Below are positions 1 through 11,451 of a stretch of 64,000 nt of DNA, one piece after another. Within the stretch, counting starts at the first letter, position 1, and the number at the start of each line of letters is the position of its first letter. A program made the translations under genes and the position numbers. This stretch comes from Tubulanus polymorphus. Lineage: Eukaryota; Nemertea; Palaeonemertea; Tubulaniformes; Tubulanidae. The notes beneath the pieces were generated by a model. It was not told the DNA's origin, ran no database searches, and saw nothing but the letters and a program-made list of their open reading frames with translations. The DNA lies in assembly GCF_964204645.1 (NCBI RefSeq), contig NC_134027.1, positions 7,552,485-7,616,484 on the forward strand. The letters run 5' to 3'.

Positions 1-55
1 AAATAGATACATTTACGATTAGTATGCGTACTTCCCTAATTATAAATTTCGTATA

Positions 56-217
56 TACAGCGGAACCTCCTCATAACGACCTTGGATACAAACGGTCCTG
101 TTTATCGGTTATTACACCTAGAATTTCGTCCCAAATAGGAAAATTCTAATTATTTCATACTGTATATAAGGAACTTCAGGGCCCCAGAGAAGTTCGTTGT
201 GGCGAGGTTCCACTGTA
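56..217. mobile_element. MITE with TA target duplication (pogo/Tigger-like)
   Basis: The two ends are imperfect inverted repeats of about 26 bases: TACAGCGGAACCTCCTCATA at the left, and the reverse complement of the right end begins TACAGTGGAACCTCGCCACA. Both ends carry TA, as expected for the Tc1/mariner/pogo superfamily. The element is about 160 bases and has no transposase, so it is a non-autonomous copy. Similar CAGTNGAACC-type ends recur near 10873, 51564 and 53973. Confidence 0.7.
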
Positions 218-1680
218 CTTATTCTTCGAAATCCGGCATGTGAAAAGACCATGACGTGTGCCCTTACTTTCATCAAGTTTTGTATCATCAATGAGGTGAA
301 CGGATGGGTGGAGATCAGTGCTACCACCAGCAGATTCTCAGCAATAACCGGTCATTCTTCGGATGAGAAAAGGAACAAATTTTAGTTACGATATAAATTC
401 ATTTATTTATCAAATCTAATAGGCTATTATACACGGCACAACACAAAATAAACCTATAGCCTCTTCCCACAAAACTGCTCACTATAACAAGGCACGTCGA
501 GACCTACACTTTTCTTACAATTGATAAACTGGAATGTTACAAAGAACTTACGTACATTGTATATCTTTTTTAGTAATCGAAAATACTAAACAGTGAAAAC
601 TTAATACAACATGTACAATCAAAATTCTAAAACTACACGATCATCGTTTGAAAAAATGACACATCCACAACTTCTCTACCACTAGTACTACCATTAGATA
701 CATAATAACGTTATTTAAGGTAACCAGTCCAGCTGGTTATATACGTAATATTTTCTTGTACATAAAGTTGCAGCTCAGTAAATTCGTCGATATGCATGCT
801 ACTACATGTATTTACAATTTCTTATGTTGGACTAAAATGGACTTTTTGTAATCACGAATTCAGGACATTATACGAAGAGCAAGATTTTCGAAATTTTACC
901 CACAAATCACATGCGCGTACACCACTTAGTAATTTTGGTCCGGAATTCTTTGAGATAATTAAGATTTAGTTAATATGACAATTCATACATATGTACATAT
1001 ATATTCTGTATTCTATTGTACAATATACTTCTAAACGTAGTGTGAACATCCGGTTATTACCTATATTTGACCATATGATTTCCCTGCCACTTCACAATTA
1101 TTCAGACTCAATACCCATCTTACATTGCAGTACGGGTATTTCATAGAATGCAGAGCAGGAGGGAGTCAAAAATGCAATTTCAAAATGAAGTGCTTGGTAT
1201 TCAATACTGTTACATTCTCTGCCACAAATTTTGATTTAGAAATTAACACATATAAAATGCAAATGTTGGTATTACTAATCATAATAGACTCATATAATAA
1301 TTTTGATAAACATATAATGAAGTTTAAGTAGAGTCTACTGCTTACAAGAAATTCAAACCATTACATACATTTTCATAGGCATAACATAACATCAAATGGT
1401 TGGGGGTGGGAATGGAAGAATATAATAATACTTAGTTTAAGAAATAAAACCTCCATGATGGAATTTAAAATCTTCAATCACCGGATGCAATCATTTTTCT
1501 TCTTACAAGCACACATGCAAAGATGCAGCCTAAACAAGACAACTGATGTTCAACGATCTTGATTAAGGATAATGCATGCAGCGTCAATAACCATTTACGC
1601 ACACCCGGCCCATATACACATATTCTAGGAATGACGATATAATGGATTTTATGTCTCATCCTCTGTAGATGTGCACTGCA
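218..1680. other. AT-rich non-coding DNA 3' of CEP72
   Basis: I find no convincing exon or conserved protein here. The short open frames present have no recognisable similarity or splice context. The part next to 1681 is presumably the 3' UTR of the minus-strand CEP72 gene. Confidence 0.5.
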
Positions 1681-4600
1681 CTAATGACCATTAATGAGAG
1701 AGTTCTCAACTGATGAATTCATCTGCGATGTCATCGTTTTCTTCAGTTGATTATAGCTCCAGTGAAGTTGCTGAACGTCTGCGTGGTGGCGCTTTTTACT
1801 ATCGTCGATTTCTCGCAGCAGATGGTCATTAGTTTCAACCAAAGATCTGGAAAGGATTTAAGGTTTGAAAGTTTAAGTTGAAATTACTTGATGTACTCAA
1901 AAAGATAAGGTTTTGTTCATGTGTAACATACTTGTGACTTTCTTGTAACATATTTGCAAGTTCTTGCATTTTCGAATATTGTTTCAAACGGATTTTCAAA
2001 ACTTCAATTTCTTGTTGCAAACCCTGGTTTTGTCGTTGAATTTCATCTGCAACAAAAATTCAATCATCTTATTGATACAGTTTGTACCTACCAGGACAAA
2101 TCATTCAACAGATTTTCAAAAATACATATGTACCAATCAAAACATATTTTTGCTAAATTGTTACCGCTGAACTATTAAAAACTGACTAACCAGTAGCTAC
2201 AGAGGAGTTAGTTATCTGAGTAGCAGTTGTTGTTGATGCAGATAACTCAAGTTCATTAATCTTTTTCTGTAAGTTTTTATTCTCTTCAATCGTTTTCTGT
2301 AGTTGATGTCTTAGCCATTCCTACAAGATCAAGAACTGAGTGAGCTTATCCATTTACCTTACAGACATATGGGTCTCCCCTAGAACAAATTCTCGCCATA
2401 AAATGGCCCAAAATAGTTGAAACATGAATCAAAATACCAACACTACTTGACTTACCACATCTTTTTTGGCTTGATCAAGGCTATCACTCAATTCACGACT
2501 GTCATCTGCAGTACTCCTCGAATGTTCCTTCAATGTGCTGTTGTCATTTGAAAGTTGCGACACACGAGTTTGTAAATGTTTCAATTTATCATTTGAAGGA
2601 TGCGCTGCCTGTGCTAAAAATTCCTTGATGACTCGATCAGCCATAACTACGAAAACAGCAAAATAACTATTACAACTGTTTTGTTCATAGTTTAATACAA
2701 TGTACCGTCTATTCAAATTGGTAACCATTCACTCACCATTGAATTTAGGATGTTTATGCAGTGATTTTGATCCATTCCAGTATTTATCGACCAAATCACA
2801 GATCTGATACAGAAAACTACTATATTCAGAAAGTGGTTCACCATGTGCTTTATGATCCACCGGTGCAGGCCCAGTTGATACCTGCAAATATCAAGATACA
2901 AGTAACAGATACATCAATTTAAACACGTTTCAACAAGTATAAAATGAGAAGACTCAACCTACCTCAGTGTTATATGGTGGTATCATAGGTGGTGGTCCGA
3001 TGTTAGGATATTGGTAATAAGGCGGCATTCCAGTTGGCGGTAGTGAGGCGAACTGTTCTGGATAATGAGGAAATGCTGCAGGATGGTATGGCACAGTGTT
3101 GGCTGGGAACGTCGGTGGCATTGACGAGATTGGAGCTCCTAAAATCAAAACATTTTAAGTCAATTTGTCAAGATTTATGTTAATTCAAAATAATGTTGAG
3201 TAACATTTGTAGCAGTTATGTATAGCTTGAAATAGAGGAGCTGATAGTTTACCTGGATGAGGTGTAAAATTGCCTTCTGCTTTGACATTAACTCTATTGT
3301 AAGCATCAGCTTCGTCTTGGAACTTTAAATTTGGATCATCTCTAAAATTTGTCATAAAATTCAATAACGGAAATTATGATAGATTTGGCTTAGGATAATT
3401 GTTTACATAATCTGATCTCTTTTAAAACTAACCTATTTTTCACTTTCGCAAGTTCAGCCCAGTTTTGTAGTTGAATGTCACCTAGAGTTGTCTTGCTTGT
3501 GATATGAGGATACTTCTCTTCAGCTGAATAAATTGATTAATATATTAATCGATTATTGGGAAATCAAAAGGACATGACTGTCGAGTTACGTTGAAAATAA
3601 TACTAACCATTTTCAGCAGGTTGCGTCCCCAAAGTCGTTCTCTTTCTATTTTTCCCTTCTTCGACAAGCTGAAAATATAAAATTCACGTTCACACCACGC
3701 TAAAAATGGTTTACTTTGCTGTTTTGTTGCAACCCTCAGAAAATGGTAATAGCCCGCATTAGAAAAATACAAACCTTCTCAGGTTTCTCACCGTCTTTCA
3801 TGGGTGGGGTATACCGGATGTTGTCTTGATTTTTCTCCAATTGAAGAATTTCTGTAAAATATTATCACCGTACACAAAATGGCCGATGCATAATTGAGCA
3901 ATGAAATGTTTAGAACATGGACTTACGATCGGTCGAGTAGACCTTTATCTCTGGAATATCGGCTTTTGATCCAGTTATCTCGCGAGGTTTAGACATGTTT
4001 ATTCCACCGGTTCGAGCGATTAAATCCAACAATTCGACATCATCATCATCTAGAGCTGATGTTTTTTTCATGTTATTGATCATATCCACCCTTGGATTGT
4101 TCTGTTTGGAGGGAGTTTGATTTTGTTCCATTTTTGCGTCTTTGAATTCGACCGCCTGGTCGGTACTGTAGTGAATCAGTGCTGCTTTACGTTCGCCATC
4201 TCTCACTGAGCGGTCATCTGAAACAATCATTAACACTCTCTCAATCCTCAGTGTTTTATTAAAGTCATTCAATCCGGGCTAAATCTTCCTCTAAAATGCA
4301 GTCACCGTAAGGCTATTGAGATTATCATAATCAAAGCGGAGCATATCAAGAAGTACAGCAGTTAATCTCACTCACTGCTCACTTGTGCACAATGAAATAT
4401 TCACAAAGCTACCAGCCTATTTAATATTGAATCCATGTCCATTCAAGAAGCTTTGAACAAACAATAGTCCACACAATAGATCATTTCTATTGGTAATCTC
4501 TTAAATCAACATTTAGAATGCAAGTACGGGCAATAACTAAAAACAATAACAGAAATCAATGAAATATTCGAATCAATATTTCATCCACATATTTACATTA

Positions 4601-6376
4601 TTAGAGCCCTGAATCCAAGGTAATGGTAGAGAGTCAAGGCTTGATGGGGAGTCTCTTGCGTTAATATGCAATTTGACGCAATACAGCCTATTTTAAAGTA
4701 ACTTTGCACGAGTTTATCAAGAAATAGGCCCTATATTGTACATGTATATAGCCTCAAAATGAAACTGGTACTATATTGCAAACAACAAAATTTCCATTAC
4801 CTAACATTTTCAGATTTGGCAGCATATGTATAAGAAACAGCCTGTAATCTGGTTCATTTCTAGTGACTGGATTCAAACGTAAATCCAGTTCAGTTAAATT
4901 CTGATTACTTCGCAGTTTATACAATTCATCCAATGTGTCGATATTGTTGTAATAGCTGCCAATGAGTTAAGATATAAAAACATAATTGAGTTTTGTTACA
5001 GAGCATAGAATATTAAACTTTAACGCATGTACGACCCTCAGAATGAACTTTTTTTCATCTAGCAAGTGATAAGCAAAATCATTCTTTATTTTCAGAATAT
5101 GATCGATGAATGAAGGATACAGATTAAGTTTCTCCAGAAGTTGAAGATGATCAATACCCTGTTGAGGAAAGAAAAACAAGAATTTTAATCCAAGATTTAC
5201 TCATCCATGATTATGACCATTTAACTTTTGTACTTACATCAAGTGACTCTAAACAATTTCTTGAGAGGTCTAGTTGCTTCAATCTTGTGAATTTCTTAAA
5301 AGCGTTTCCTAGCAGGCTAATTTTTTCATGGTAGGTACCCGGTAATGTTAATGACCGCACATCCTCTGAAAAAGAATCCAAAAATATCAAAATGTTAAAA
5401 TTTACTCGTAAAATCAGAGTTTCAACCATTATCAAGGAATGACATTATCATTTGGCTTTATGATTGTTAGACCTGTACTTAGCCCAAATGTATATTCATG
5501 GCAAAGTTTTTACCTACTCGACATATAATTAAGGCTGTGGTTATTTTGCCGGATCCGGTCACCGACTTCTGAAGGATATTTTGTCGGATATCGTCGTGAA
5601 TTGGCTGATTTATTCCGCGCATGCGCAGAGAGGTGCGCATCTTAGAAAATTCGAAGGAAGTGTGGAGAACAGAGTTTGAGAAAATAGAGCAGATAGAGCG
5701 ATACTCGAACCCGGGCCAGTAAATTACTAGTGCAGCGTCTCCCCACAAGACCACCGAGCTCGCTGAAAACCAACTGAATGTTTTAACTACATATAGCCTC
5801 ACCTTACCGTAAACCTATCCCTAGTTGTGAAACGGAACCCTCTCTGGACCCTCTTCTCACCCTCTTGACAGTAATCAAAATCCTAACCCTAAACCCAATA
5901 AAATGATTTTCTTGTTATATAATATATGGATCCGGCAAAATTTCTTTTATAAGTCCGTAACCGGATCTGGCTGCCACTTCCTATGATTAATTGCATTCTA
6001 TTTGTTTATAAGCTGAACCCAAGTAGGACTCAGAGTCAGACTGGGGGACCGTCATTCCAACCCAGCCTAATATGGCTTTATAAAGGATGACTTAGGGAAT
6101 GAGGGAGAAATATTTCTGATGAACCGAGGCGTGATGAAAATCGAAACGGGATACAAATAAAGTACATTTGAATTGTAATTGACTTCTCTTTTTTTAAAAA
6201 TTTGTTTCGACTCGGTGAAGGTGACCAGAACTATCCAAAAATGAACCTAGAAGAGAAAGATTTGTGCTTTTTTTCTCATAATTACTGAACATAAGCGATA
6301 AACACGTACCTAAATTGTCAGTTTTCAACTGAACTCTGTCGCGAACCCAGGCGTCCGTGATAGTCACCGTCGCCAT
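1681..6376 (-). CDS. CEP72: Centrosomal protein of 72 kDa (CEP72), LRR and coiled coil
   Basis: About 15 exons can be read on the minus strand and sum to roughly 640 residues, close to the 647 of human CEP72. The first exon (6310-6376) starts MATVTITDAWVRDRVQLKT. Exons at 5238-5365, 5121-5158 and 4801-4955 encode the N-terminal leucine-rich repeats (RSLTLPGTYHEKI, LKQLDLSRNCLESLD, LTELDLRLNPV, NEPDYRLFLIHMLPNL). Exon 3927-4217 continues DDRSVRDGERKAALIHYSTD. The middle (2963-3138) is rich in proline and tyrosine. The C-terminal exons (about 1932-2640, 1681-1850) form a coiled coil with QYSKMQELANMLQESH and LHWSYNQLKKTM, which match the CEP72 C-terminus as I know it. In vertebrates CEP72 is a centriolar-satellite protein that helps recruit gamma-tubulin complexes through CEP131/KIZ. 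An upstream in-frame ATG at 6400 is also possible. The gene is head-to-head with the schlafen-like gene. Confidence 0.88.
5480..5780 (-). mobile_element. tRNA-derived SINE-like sequence in CEP72 intron 1
   Basis: On the minus strand, 5700-5766 reads as a tRNA-like head: an A-box-like GGTGGTCTTGTGG and a B box GGTTCGAGT about 35 bases later. Unrelated sequence follows towards 5500. The stem pairing is not good enough for a working tRNA. The motif TTTTGCCGGATCC occurs near 5546 and again inverted near 5930, so a larger composite element is possible. Confidence 0.45.
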
Positions 6377-6788
6377 TTTCAAACAAAAATCTCCATGCAC
6401 TTCGTAACTGGTAAATTACAGTCTTCTCAAGGTCGTCGAGTCGAGCGGCAATCAAAAAAGCCAAGATTCGAACGCATTTTAAGTGAATTATAATTGGTCA
6501 AACCACAGGAACTTGACACGATTTCATTATATCTGGATCATATTAGTAACTTAGTTTCATAATCGGGTAAAAGTGCAGATCTGCACCTCTCCGCGTAAAC
6601 GGTTCAATCAATTACATTAAATATCATTGTTGGACGTGCTAATTTCACATTTCATGATGATTATCTTGGACGCATTAGTGTTGGTGTAACTGCTTTGCTA
6701 GGCCTAAGTACATTCCCTTTTTATATTCACGCAGCCAACTGACAATGTTGGGCTAGGCAAATTCATAACTGAACTGGGTACACTCCTC
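6377..6788. promoter_or_regulatory. Divergent promoter region, CEP72 / schlafen-like gene
   Basis: Only 412 bases separate the start codons of two genes pointing away from each other, so their promoters must share this segment unless 5' exons lie elsewhere. I see no clear TATA box or other named element. This is an inference from layout only. Confidence 0.4.
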
Positions 6789-8481
6789 ATGGATTTTACA
6801 AAAGGAATCAACAACAATGATGTTTCATCCTCGAGAAGAAAGATTAAAAAATATTACGTTAGTAACACAGTCGTGCCATTTGAAGAGGACGCAACACATG
6901 AGTTTAAAGGTCATAAGAATTTCACATCTGAGGAAGTTCCACCCTGGGCTTTCCAAACTGGTACTGATCGCCCGAGTCGTCAACCTGTATCGAAGTATGT
7001 GACCAACCCAATCATATGGGATCATTTGTAAAAATAGAAGTCTAAAGATATATCTGAAAATAGAATAGAGTTCTGGTCTTATGTACCCGGTAATTATCTT
7101 TTACTTTTTATTACAGGGCGATAAATGGATTTCTGAATAGTGGAATTGGTGGCACAGTTTATCTGGGAATTGTTGATGATGGGTCTGTGAAAGGAATGGT
7201 ATTAACTCAATATCAGGTACTCCTATCAAGATCAAATTTCACTATAAAGCCTAGAAATCTGTATAATTTAGTCTTCTTTAAATTACTTATGATAAAGCAG
7301 AGGATTTCATGGTGATCACCTTTTCAACCAGATTAATTATATACATGAGGCGCGTTGGAAGCAATTTTTGATTGCTGCCGTCAAATGCCGATTTTGGACA
7401 GGTTATAAATATTGCCACGGCGAATTTACTTAATTTCTTCAAAAACGTGGTATTCAACGAAAAAAAACATCATTCAGTAAATTATTGCCTGCAGTCACTA
7501 CTTTTCCAACGCCACTAGGTTAATGCTTGATATTTGAATAATTCTGCTAATTCATCATTTCAGATGGATCATATTGTGGCTAGTGTAGATGATCTGATGT
7601 CGCGATATTCACCTCCTGTTCAGTCACACAGATATAAGATCAAATTCGTACCATGTGTATCTAAGAATGCGACTGATGATGAAATAGCTATTCAAAGTTC
7701 GTTTGATCAACGGTTTGTGTCTCAAAAGTACAAGTCAAATAGATAGTTGTCATTCAATTGACATCCCTAGAAGGATTTTATCATATTTGAATGGGTGTTT
7801 TAATTTTTGTAGCAAAACAGTGGATCCTAAGTTAAGGTTGAGACCGCATAGACTAGGCCTAAGATCAAGAGATTATTGCTGGTGCGACAAAGATTGTCAG
7901 GCTCGTACAAATCATGTCAGTTAAATATTTTTCACTTTTTGGATAAGAAATCATGACCGCAACTGGGGCCTTGATCAGAACCAGTAATGCTTTATTTAGA
8001 ATAAATGGCTTCCAGAATACGTCATTGAAATCATCATCAAACAATGGGATCCTACCGATCCACGAAATCAGGATCTAGTGTCTTCGTCATTGAAACTGTG
8101 TCCAGTGCATGAAGATGAATGTGGACGAGTCAATTTCCGAAGGCAAGCAAGCAACATTGCAGTAAGTATCGATCCATTCCATAAATTTAACAAATTGAGG
8201 CTTTTATCCTGCTCACTAATGCTCTATTTTTTATCCTGGTTTTATCTCAGTATACTCGTGAAGAAATTTTTACACTGACACAACAAGAAGCTGCATCTCA
8301 TTGGCACGATGAAATCAAAAGGTAGAACCATAAAGGTTCATTGAAAAAAAAGTGATTTTTCTTCCTATTCTACACGAACAGGTGTTAATGTAAAATTAAT
8401 TTTATTTTTAGGTTAAGGAAAGAAGTTGCCAATATACGCAAACAAGTTTTTACCATGACATCCGCTAGTGCCAGTTACTGA
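6789..8481 (+). CDS. Schlafen-like protein with AlbA_2 domain (SLFNL1-like)
   Basis: Seven exons join in phase (6789-6994, 7117-7216, 7564-7712, 7813-7915, 8000-8161, 8251-8321, 8412-8481) and give 286 residues. The first exon has FEEDATHEFKGHKNF, and exon 2 has NGFLNSGIGGTVYLGIVDDG, the hallmark of the schlafen AlbA_2 (divergent AAA-4) domain, where an acidic E-x-K motif and GGxxxxGVxD-type loops form the core. Exon 4 carries a CWCDKDC cluster. The C-terminus (VIEIIIKQWDP, then EEIFTLTQQEAASHWHDEIK) resembles vertebrate SLFNL1 rather than the large helicase-bearing schlafens. Vertebrate SLFN nuclease domains cleave tRNA, but whether this short form is catalytic cannot be seen here. The fourth intron uses a GTCAGT donor. 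Confidence 0.75.
7345..7385. repeat. Dispersed repeat fragment shared with 59951-59976
   Basis: About 25 bases around GTTGGAAGCAATTTTTGATT in intron 2 of the schlafen-like gene recur in reverse orientation at 59951-59976 inside the CYBA gene. Only this core is clearly shared, so it is probably a remnant of a dispersed family. Confidence 0.4.
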
Positions 8482-9013
8482 AGAAATAAGATATTGGTCA
8501 CTAATTCTCTCATCTTTTAAACCAGTTCACTTTCGCTCTTGAAAGTTCACAGCCATATTATCTTTATCTATCTCTGTATTTTTGAATAAAATTATTTGTC
8601 CCAATTAGATTTACCCTACTATTGATCTTTATTGTCGATTCGATCCAAGATACGGACTTTGGCAAGTGAGGATTTGACTGGTTATTGCAGTCATTAGCAC
8701 GACTTTATATCATGTGACATTTCAAAATGGCAGCCTCCGAATAAAAACATTTCCACTATCACAACCGTGTAATAATTTCATGCATCGGCCACAACAAGGT
8801 GACCAAAAGCTGCTTGATTTCTCGAGTGGTGACTTGAGTTTTTTACTTCTTTAGCGACGACAAATGATAATTAATTTCATTCAACTTAAGTGTAACTCCT
8901 TAACTGAACTGTCACTCGTCAAGCAGCTTGGAACTCGTCCGACGCCGCTATTTTGTTCTCATTTACTTGATTCATCGTTTTGTAGATATAACTAACATAA
9001 CGTAGTGAATGAA

Positions 9014-10048
9014 ATGGAGAGATTATTGAAATTGATAATTATCGGCGATCCAACAGTGGGGAAAACTTCATTTGTTCAGCGCTACGTAAACGACACATTC
9101 CGAAGAGATTATAAAGGAACCATTGGAGGTAGGCCCGATGGTCAATATTTTATTTTTGAGGTAAATCTGACCATTTGATGAGATTTTTTGTATTACTAAA
9201 CTTTTCAGTTGATTTTGCATTAAAAGTGGTGCAATGGAGCGAAAATGAAACGCTTAAACTGCAACTGTGGGATATAGCAGGTAATGTGAACCTCCAACTT
9301 ACTAAGAATTGTTCAAGTCATACCTTTTTTCAGACTGCTAGTTTCTCTTAAGAATTAATGCAAATGACTACATTTCAGGTCAAGAGAGATTCACGTCGAT
9401 GACAAGAGTATATTACAAAGATGCGCACGCATGCGTGATAATGTTTGACCTCACCCAAAAAAAGACATTCGAAAATACAATCACATGGAAAAAGGATCTG
9501 GATTCTAAGTGTACGCTTCCCGATGGATCTTTAGTACCATGCATTCTTTTAGCTAACAAGGTAAACATTTGTAGAAAGGCAACTGATTAAGTCATTTTTA
9601 GGAAACTGGAGAATTACATGTATTTGAGAAGTCAAAGAACGGTTGAACAGATTGGCGTTAACACTAACATAGCTAATACCAACTCTCTCATTTCAGTGTG
9701 ATTTACAATATCGTGAAGTTGAACAAGTAGAAATAGAAAATCTATGTAAAGAACATGATTTTATTGGCTGGACAGAAATCTCAGTCAAAGATGGACTCAT
9801 GATCGATGAAGCAATGAAGTGAGTTAGTCATTTTGCTATCTTTTTCAATAAATTATTATGCTATTTTTGACATTGGCCTGTGCCGAAGTACCGGTAATCG
9901 CAACGATTTGTTAAATTTTAGATTTTTACTCGATGAAGTAATGACTTTATTTGGGGATATCGATCAAGACTCAACCGAATCACAGCATAACATACGTCTG
10001 GGCCATACAGCAGAGAATGAAAAAGCTTCCAACCAGTGCAGTTGTTAG
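9014..10048 (+). CDS. RAB29: Small GTPase RAB29 (RAB7L1), RAB32/38 subfamily
   Basis: Five exons (9014-9128, 9209-9280, 9379-9560, 9697-9818, 9922-10048) give 205 residues. The GTPase motifs are intact: P-loop GDPTVGKTS, switch I region TIGVDFALKV, WDIAGQE, NKCD (split by the exon 3/4 border) and a SVK guanine-base motif. The segment [20 protein letters not shown] and WKKDLDSK...LPDGSLVPC match RAB29 more closely than RAB32 or RAB38, as far as I recall those sequences. The protein ends CSC, a CXC geranylgeranylation signal for membrane anchoring. In vertebrates RAB29 acts at the trans-Golgi and lysosome and recruits LRRK2. An out-of-frame ATG lies five bases before the chosen start. Confidence 0.92.
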
Positions 10049-11451
10049 TGATTGAATTAATGATTTTATACAAATACTATGTTACCGCTGTCTTACAGAA
10101 TGCACTAGTCATTTTCAAAGAATCTTGGAAGTAACCAGATATTTCTAAGAGTAAACAGTCATACATATTTCGATGCATATCGGAAAGGTGCATAATTCTA
10201 CTAGATTCGATTTGAAAAGTTAATAAATTCAACTTGTAAACCTCCTACGCCATTGAACTTTTTCTAGAAAATCTCTACCCAATTCTGTGGGTCAACTCAA
10301 TCAAATATTTACAGTTAACATTTTTGTAGTCGGGTTACTTCTGTAAAATAGTTTGTAAATGGCTTCTTTTTTATGTATATGTGCTACTTTGTGATGAGTT
10401 AAGTGAGAAATTGAAAGATTTGTATTCAAGAAAGAATATTTGTCATCTCATTGTATCAAGGTGCTTTATTATTACTGGATATAGGCAATATCATTGTGAA
10501 CAATTTTAGTGATTTACACAATGTATAATTGTACACCTGTTCAAATCTTGTTACTGCTCTACTTGTGATTATTTTAAATGAATTGTAATAACTATTTACA
10601 CTTACATAATAAAACAATGAATATTATTAAATACATAAAGTAAATATGCCTCTTTAATTTCATCATTGATCAGTATGCTGTGTCAAGCAGGAACATTTAC
10701 TCTAACTTCCATGGCCCTTTCACATTAATTTCGGTAGAGTCAAAGAATATATCATTGCGTAACATAGCACTAGAAAAGGATTCATATGGGATCTAGACCT
10801 TTTGGTGACAACTTCCTCATTCTCTCTCTTCATTGGAAAAAGAAAACTGCTGCACAGAGATAGGTTCGAGTATACAGTAGACTCCTCTCAACTCGAATCC
10901 TATTAATTCGAAGATCCGAATTTGTAGCAAATACAATCCATTATTGTTGTACATGTATATTGATAGTTTATTACAATTGACCTTAACAACATCAAACATT
11001 GAACATGTGTTGTAATCATAACCTTGAGTGCAGCAAATACAAATCTATAATTTCACTAGGAAACAATTAGATCACATAAAATAAAATTAGGCAAAATTAT
11101 GCATAAGTACCTTTATTTTGTAAGAAGTTTGCAAAGTATTTTCAGTAGAACATGTCATTACAAAATCAGATATACCAAAGTTAAAAATCTTGATGAAACA
11201 CTCTGCCCATGTTGAAGCATGAACATAATAAAATCCAACAAAACAGAAAGAAATACCGGTAAGCTATTGTGCAAGCATACCTTTCGGACTCAATTTTCTT
11301 TTCTGTATTGTTGGATTTTACTGTAGATTACCAAACTTAATAGTAGTAATTACCAAAATTAAGAACTTGAAGTACTCCAAGTAATTACTGAATTCAGAGT
11401 GTTATGATAAGATAAGTTTACATCTTTAAATTACATTTATAGATGTAATAA
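10049..11451. other. Intergenic: RAB29 3' UTR and a solo MITE end
   Basis: The first ~550 bases are presumably RAB29 3' UTR; an AATAAA-like stretch lies near 10608. At 10873 a TACAGTAGACTCCTCTCAAC segment resembles one end of the TA-flanked MITEs in this window, but I find no matching second end. No coding exon is recognisable. Confidence 0.45.
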
